64,000 nucleotides of DNA from Hepsetus odoe (taxonomy: Eukaryota; Chordata; Actinopteri; Characiformes; Hepsetidae). The stretch lies in contig CM029369.1 in assembly GCA_017165825.1 (NCBI GenBank), forward strand, positions 16,201,458 to 16,265,457, given 5' to 3'. Positions 61,003-64,000 of the stretch are shown in pieces (within the stretch, counting starts at the first letter, position 1; each line of letters starts with the position of its first letter). Below the pieces are notes generated by a model, which saw only the letters and a program-made list of their open reading frames with translations, did no database searches and was not told the DNA's origin. The position numbers were made by a program, and so were the translations under genes.

Positions 61003-61145
61003 CCAGAGGTGCCAAGTCCTGTTTCTGGGTGTCTACCACATGTTAGTGCAGTGTTAAGCTCCAGCCTCAATCTAACACAATGTTTCTGAGTTAGGAAGGC
61101 CTTCAGTGGTATCTGCATATTGCAGTCTGGTGTGTGTTGGTCATT
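61003..61145 (+). repeat. hAT-like non-autonomous element fragment
   Basis: Contains CCAGAGGTGCCAAGTCCTGT, TTAAGCTCCAGCCTCAATCT and AACACAATGTTTCTGAG, in the order of the same type of element as the 45.0-kb fragment. A shorter possible relative is at 39095-39180 (ACCAGTGGTTTCAGAGTTCC, CCCTGGAGGTC). Ends are not defined. Confidence 0.45.
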
Positions 61146-62201
61146 GCTGTTTGAGATGGTCCAGGACCATGAATATGTCCCTCAGTTATATGCAAATGTA
61201 TGGGCTCTTCTCAGGTTTTTTACAATATTTGATTAAAAAAAAAACTACTAAAATTTACTAAAAGCTTTTTCAAAGAATAAAGTTCCTCTCATCTGGCATC
61301 AGACAAGCTGTGATAAGCCTCTGACCTCTTTGTGCTTTACCTGCCATTCATTTTGGCCTGTTCAACCTGCACAACCATCTAATGGACAACTTCCTCCACA
61401 CACCCCCTCCCTCCACACCATCACTCTCTCTCTCCTCTTTTTATCCATCTCTCCTTCAGTAACACACAGTGCTCACCATCTGATTCTCTGCAGTTCTGTC
61501 ACTGGGGACTGAGTCTGGCTGCTACTGTTAGCATGTTTTTGATTGCTGCTTGCTTAATGTGAAACAGAGAGGACAAGTGTTTCCACTCATTTGGCTGCTT
61601 TCTTACTTTGCACTGTTCCCCTGGGGACTAATTAAAGATATACAAATTTATCGCAGTGCAGAATCTCAGCCGTCGCTCAAACACAACAGCATCCATACAT
61701 GATGTATGACACTGGCACAGATGTATGATTGAAGAGGGCTTTATATGCATGCCACATAGTCCCAGTGCATATACTCTACATAATTATCTACAAAGCATTG
61801 ACTGAGAGCTCCACAAACCAGCCCCACACTGCTTGTGTTGCTTAAAGAAATCTCCTAATGAACAGAAATAAGCTTGTTGTCCAAACTGATGTCCCCTTGC
61901 TGGAGGGTAAAATAATTTAATTTTAAGAAAGATGTTGACCTAGAGTATATTGGGTAGACCAAACCAAACACTTAAATGCAGTGAATTATCAATAAGTTAA
62001 AATCTTGTGTGTGGCATATTTTCCAGGCAAATATAAAGTTGTACAGAATATAGAATACATATATAAATATATATATTAAAAAAACAATTAAATAAAAAAA
62101 ATATATATAATTCTATACAATAGAATATAGAACATATATATATATATATTTATATATTCTATGTATATAGAAAATTATGATATACATATTATATATAATT
62201 T

Positions 62202-62305
<104 letters not shown>

Positions 62306-62621
62306 TATATAATATGTATAATATCATATCATTTTCTAATGGCAGCATTAGAGATGGCACTAATAAGATACCAGGTATTGATATCAGGTGATATCAGAAG
62401 ATGCCACATCAGATTTTGGAGCAGAATGAATGGCTGTTAGCTAGGTTCTCTTCCTCATGTTAACAAGCTGATTTTAAATGGTAGTTTTAAAGAAGAAATA
62501 TTGAATCAGTATAGGGTGTTAGATACATTTTGGATTAGGCTTCAGTTAAGACACCAACTGCTTGTTTACTCTGAGTGTTTAATGTCCCATGTTGCTTTAT
62601 TAAAAACTGGAAATAATTTTA

Positions 62622-62837
62622 CATCTACATTTACATGTATGGCACTTAGCAGATGCTCTTATCCAGAGAGACTTTTATGTCCTAATTACAGGGACAGTCC
62701 CCCTGGAGCAGCTCAGGGTTAAGGGTCTTGCTCAGGGACCCAGTGTGTGGTAGTGCCAGAGGTGGGATACGAACCTGGGACCTCTTGGGTCATAGGTCCA
62801 TAGGCAAGTACCCTACTGCTAGATCACTGCCACCCTT
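62622..62837 (-). mobile_element. tRNA-derived SINE (family 2), full length, minus strand
   Basis: A reverse-complement match of the 31.8-kb copy along its whole length: the tail at the left (ACATCTACATTTACATG, AGCAGATGCTCTTATCCAGA), the body CAGGGACAGTCCCCCTGGAG, the inverted B box GGGATACGAACC, and the head CTACTGCTAGATCACTGCCA at the right end. Confidence 0.83.
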
Positions 62838-64000
62838 TTAAACATCCTTTTTAATTTCAGAAATATCTTGTTAATTGCAATTGCCACTCATAAGGGCATT
62901 AAGCCAACACTAATTATTAATTGGAGATTAGAGTAGACTATTTTTTTCTATCCAACATTTTCATGGTTTTGTTTTGATCTCCATTAACACACTGCATTAC
63001 TTCAGTGTTCTCTTCCGTCTGTGCCCAGTCATAGCAGCTTGTATGATGAATTGCTGCACAAAGACCATACTGGTGGGAAGCAACAGGCATTTAACCCAGC
63101 TTTCATCATTTAATTTCTGTGGCTCAGCTGGCAAGCTCCAAATTAGATAGAAAAACTTTTGCTTTGGTGTGTGCCAGTTTAATCCGATGGTGGTTCCAGT
63201 CTAAGAGATTCTGCAGTAATTCTCTGGCAAATGATTGCGGCATTCCAGGAGTAATTCCCTGTGGAATGGCTGTCAGGGGCACGAGAGAGTCCCTTAGTGT
63301 GTAGCCAGGCAATGATGGCTCATTTCAGAGTGTAGGCAAAAGTCCATTGTGCTTTTAGAGGGAAGAAGAAATGCCTGTTAGCTGTGAAAATGTGTCTAAA
63401 AAGCTCAAAGAGAGTGCTAAAGACACATACAGACCTCTCAGGCCATTCTCGTGCACTTTCCAGTCTGAGAGAGGGGGTGAAATTCTACTGACAGAGGGTC
63501 TGGACTTGAGGCAGCCTTGCATATATATGAAACCATGTTGGTCTCAGAAATGTATTGAAGACACAGAATAATAACTTTCTGATACAAAATTCTTTTCAGG
63601 ACCTCGTGTCTTCTTTTGTTTCGAGACGGTGGCTAAATCTTGTTTAATGCACCACTTGACACAGTTGGTACACAATTATAGTGAATGGAAAGCGGTTTAT
63701 TTTTTTTTTGCTGCTGTTTAATGCAGATGGCAAATTAGGGCTATCACTATTGTGTTATATTAGTAATTAAGGAGTCTACTAATTATTTTAAAAGATGTAC
63801 CGAGGTTTTCTAAAAAGGCTAAACAGTCGGATGTAAATGAGCTTTTACATGCACATCCTTTTAAATATTTCAAGATTAGAAAACATCTAAAGGCCCATGT
63901 CCTATAGCAAGCCTTCTTATATGCGCCCCCCCACCCCCCACCCCCAAGATCCACCTTTATTCACCCAGTACATAATTCAATGACCATTTTTTTGTCTCTG

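Overview
This is vertebrate, and by its repeats teleost, genomic DNA. It is AT-rich and dense in dinucleotide microsatellites. It carries tRNA-headed SINEs, including one with the 3' tail ATAAGAGCGTCTGCTAAATG, remnants of Tc1/mariner elements, and 3' ends of an RTE-like LINE. The SINE tail suggests an otophysan or related otocephalan fish, but the species cannot be fixed from this window.

The only gene I can support is a plus-strand, intron-rich immunoglobulin-superfamily gene that is best read as igsf3, a member of the EWI/PTGFRN family. Four exons are visible: 23205-23624, 33542-33928, 36898-37305 and 44497-44904. Each encodes one complete V-type Ig domain, is flanked by AG/GT splice sites, and is phase 1 at both ends. 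The peptides join in frame and match, from recalled family knowledge, Ig domains 2 to 5 of IGSF3. The signal peptide and Ig1 should lie upstream of the window. Ig6 to Ig8, the transmembrane segment and the tail should lie downstream.

Everything else is intron or flank. 1-23204 holds an RTE-like LINE end (minus), a SINE nested in a Tc1 remnant, a diverged tandem duplication of about 380 bp, and two pairs of inverted microsatellites. 23625-33541 holds two RTE-like LINE ends in opposite orientation and a full-length SINE. 33929-36897 is simple. 37306-44496 holds a broken Tc1/mariner transposase next to a SINE. 44905-64000 holds a second Tc1-type remnant with visible terminal inverted repeats, a 700-bp pyrimidine tract, a composite SINE with a perfect 12-bp target-site duplication, and a 96-bp AT palindrome.

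I found no RNA gene, CRISPR, operon or complete second gene. The gene itself is a known family. The most interesting structures are the composite SINE, the long perfect inverted microsatellites, and an unassigned stretch open on both strands at about 43.5-43.85 kb.
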